From Chryseobacterium sp. G0201 (GTDB lineage: Bacteria; Bacteroidota; Bacteroidia; Flavobacteriales; Weeksellaceae), in NCBI RefSeq assembly GCF_003815655.1, contig NZ_CP033917.1:4464001-4528000 (forward strand): a stretch of 64,000 nucleotides of DNA, written 5' to 3'. The notes beneath the pieces are model-generated. The model searched no databases. It saw only the letters and a program-made list of their open reading frames with translations, and had not been told where the DNA came from. The position numbers and the translations under genes were made by a program. This document shows positions 62,900 through 64,000 of the stretch, piece by piece. How positions within the stretch are numbered: the first letter of the stretch is position 1; every line of letters begins with the position of its first letter.

Positions 62900-64000
62900 T
62901 TATAATAAGAATTTGCTTAAAGGAATTTTATCCAAGTACTCGGTTTGAGGAATAATCTGTCCGTTTTTGTCCAGGATTCTCTTTCTTCCATACTTATCGA
63001 ATTCCGGAGTAATAATTTTTAGCGTTGAAGCGTCCAAATCAACCGAGAACTTTAATGTATCATGTCCATCATCATCGCCCGGTTTTGTAAAAGTGAAAGT
63101 TTTGATTTTACTTATATTGACTTTAAAAGTAACTCCATTGTTTCCGGTAGGTAATGCTTCCACTCCTTCAATCAGAGAGATCTCATCAGCCAACGTTTTA
63201 TAAAATACTGTTGATGATTGATTACCCAACCAAGATGCATCTCTATCAACGGGAATGGTATTTTCTAAACATTTATAAGTTCTTGGAAAAACGTGTTCTG
63301 TATCCATTTCCCCAACAGTTTTATACCAATCCATATGATCAAAACTAATTTCAATCCAATTGTCACTGGTTTGACCAATCTGACTGTCATTCAGTTCGAA
63401 GTTACTTCCACACAGTTCACCAAGATTATCGTCAAACTTCACTCCTGGCTCACAGTTACAAGGCAAAGCTTTTTCTACTTTCAAACCAATAGAATCAGCC
63501 TGAAGAATAGTAAGGGAAGTAGGAATTTTTTCTCTCCATGGTTCGCCTTCTTTTGTGGCTTTTGGTGAGCGCATTTCATCCACAAGGGATAAAAATAATT
63601 CGTCATCAATCACAGGAACTTCACCTCCGTTCCAGATCTGTCCGGTAGAAAGAAAATGTCTTACCGCTTCTTCGAATCCCGGTCTTACTGTAACAATAAC
63701 TCTTGCCATACCGGACTGCATAAATGCTCTGAATATAGGATCATTATCATCAAACTGATATAGATCTGCCCATGATTTTCTTTCTCCCCAATAATAAGAA
63801 TAGAAATTATAGCTCATGATCTCCCATTCAAATGCCTGTTCCATGAATTTGATGAACGCTGAGTACTGATCAAGTTCGTGGTTGACTAAAATATCTGCAT
63901 TCGTAAATGTTTCGGTCCCAGCATTGTCATTGGTATAATATCTCTTTTTACCGAAAGTCAGTAATGCATTTGGATTCTGATTCAGCATATATGAGATACA
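62900..64000 (-). CDS. C-terminal part of a large accessory protein (cut by right edge)
   Basis: The frame is open to the last base of the window; an ATG at 63988 exists, but the upstream codons stay open, so the gene probably continues. The visible 362+ residues contain QYSAFIKFMEQAFEWEIMSY, Trp/Tyr-rich segments, FMQSGMARVIVTVRPGFEEA, a Cys pair in PCNCEPGV and a lysine-rich beta C-terminus. No signal or known motif was recognised. As first visible gene of the nucleotidyltransferase-toxin-immunity operon it may be a delivery or structural component; that is inference from order only. Confidence 0.65.
   Translation of the reverse strand, partial: CISYMLNQNPNALLTFGKKRYYTNDNAGTETFTNADILVNHELDQYSAFIKFMEQAFEWEIMSYNFYSYYWGERKSWADLYQFDDNDPIFRAFMQSGMARVIVTVRPGFEEAVRHFLSTGQIWNGGEVPVIDDELFLSLVDEMRSPKATKEGEPWREKIPTSLTILQADSIGLKVEKALPCNCEPGVKFDDNLGELCGSNFELNDSQIGQTSDNWIEISFDHMDWYKTVGEMDTEHVFPRTYKCLENTIPVDRDASWLGNQSSTVFYKTLADEISLIEGVEALPTGNNGVTFKVNISKIKTFTFTKPGDDDGHDTLKFSVDLDASTLKIITPEFDKYGRKRILDKNGQIIPQTEYLDKIPLSKFLL

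Overview
The window is AT-rich chromosomal DNA that looks like a member of the Flavobacteriia (Bacteroidota), most like Chryseobacterium or a close relative. This is inferred from several things: promoter-like TAnnTTTG (-7) boxes about 20 bases before many start codons; a SusC/SusD pair; a 58-residue histone H1-like protein; two small double-glycine bacteriocin-like precursors; and flavobacterial versions of housekeeping genes. No rRNA, tRNA, CRISPR array or complete insertion sequence was seen.

Layout. 0-6.4 kb: rhamnose mutarotase, rhomboid protease and the topoisomerase IV genes parE/parC, with a small membrane protein between them. 6.7-22.9 kb: mostly housekeeping and metabolic genes (methionine-type aminotransferase, SDR oxidoreductase with an AraC regulator, YchF, ferritin, a DUF187-type glycosyl hydrolase, TypA, YceI, Tex, RDD protein, M28 peptidase, histone H1-like protein). 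The two bacteriocin-like precursors lie among them at 10.1 and 12.4 kb. 23-34 kb: SNF2 helicase, AraC regulator plus drug-efflux MFS, NTF2-like protein, ClC channel, a MarR-universal stress protein pair behind a 28-bp palindrome, and a VOC protein. 34-37.7 kb: the oxidative pentose phosphate operon gnd-zwf-pgl. 38-48 kb: an esterase, then a tripartite efflux operon (HlyD adaptor, ABC ATPase, permease, TolC). This operon is divergent from an NtrC-type response regulator and its kinase, and palindromes plus a sigma-54-like promoter lie between them. 48.9-57 kb: a stand-alone adenylation-carrier-reductase enzyme and a SusC/SusD pair.

57-64 kb is an accessory island. It runs leftward from a gene cut by the right edge, through a small nucleotidyltransferase that overlaps the start of an 840-residue protein, to a small immunity-like gene. 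After a terminator comes an orphan copy of the last ~86 codons of the 840-residue protein, carrying an in-frame stop, and then a second, paralogous immunity-like gene. This is the layout of a polymorphic toxin locus with a displaced toxin tip. The island then decays into a 5'-truncated UvrD-type helicase and about 0.9 kb of non-coding or remnant DNA. The toxin tip and its immunity family were not recognised, so this locus is the best candidate for something undescribed.

Several starts were moved inward from the longest open frame (rhomboid, SDR, DUF1294, SNF2, VOC, zwf) because the longest frame begins at TTG, runs through a promoter, or overlaps the upstream gene. All family assignments are from reading motifs by eye; no database search was run.
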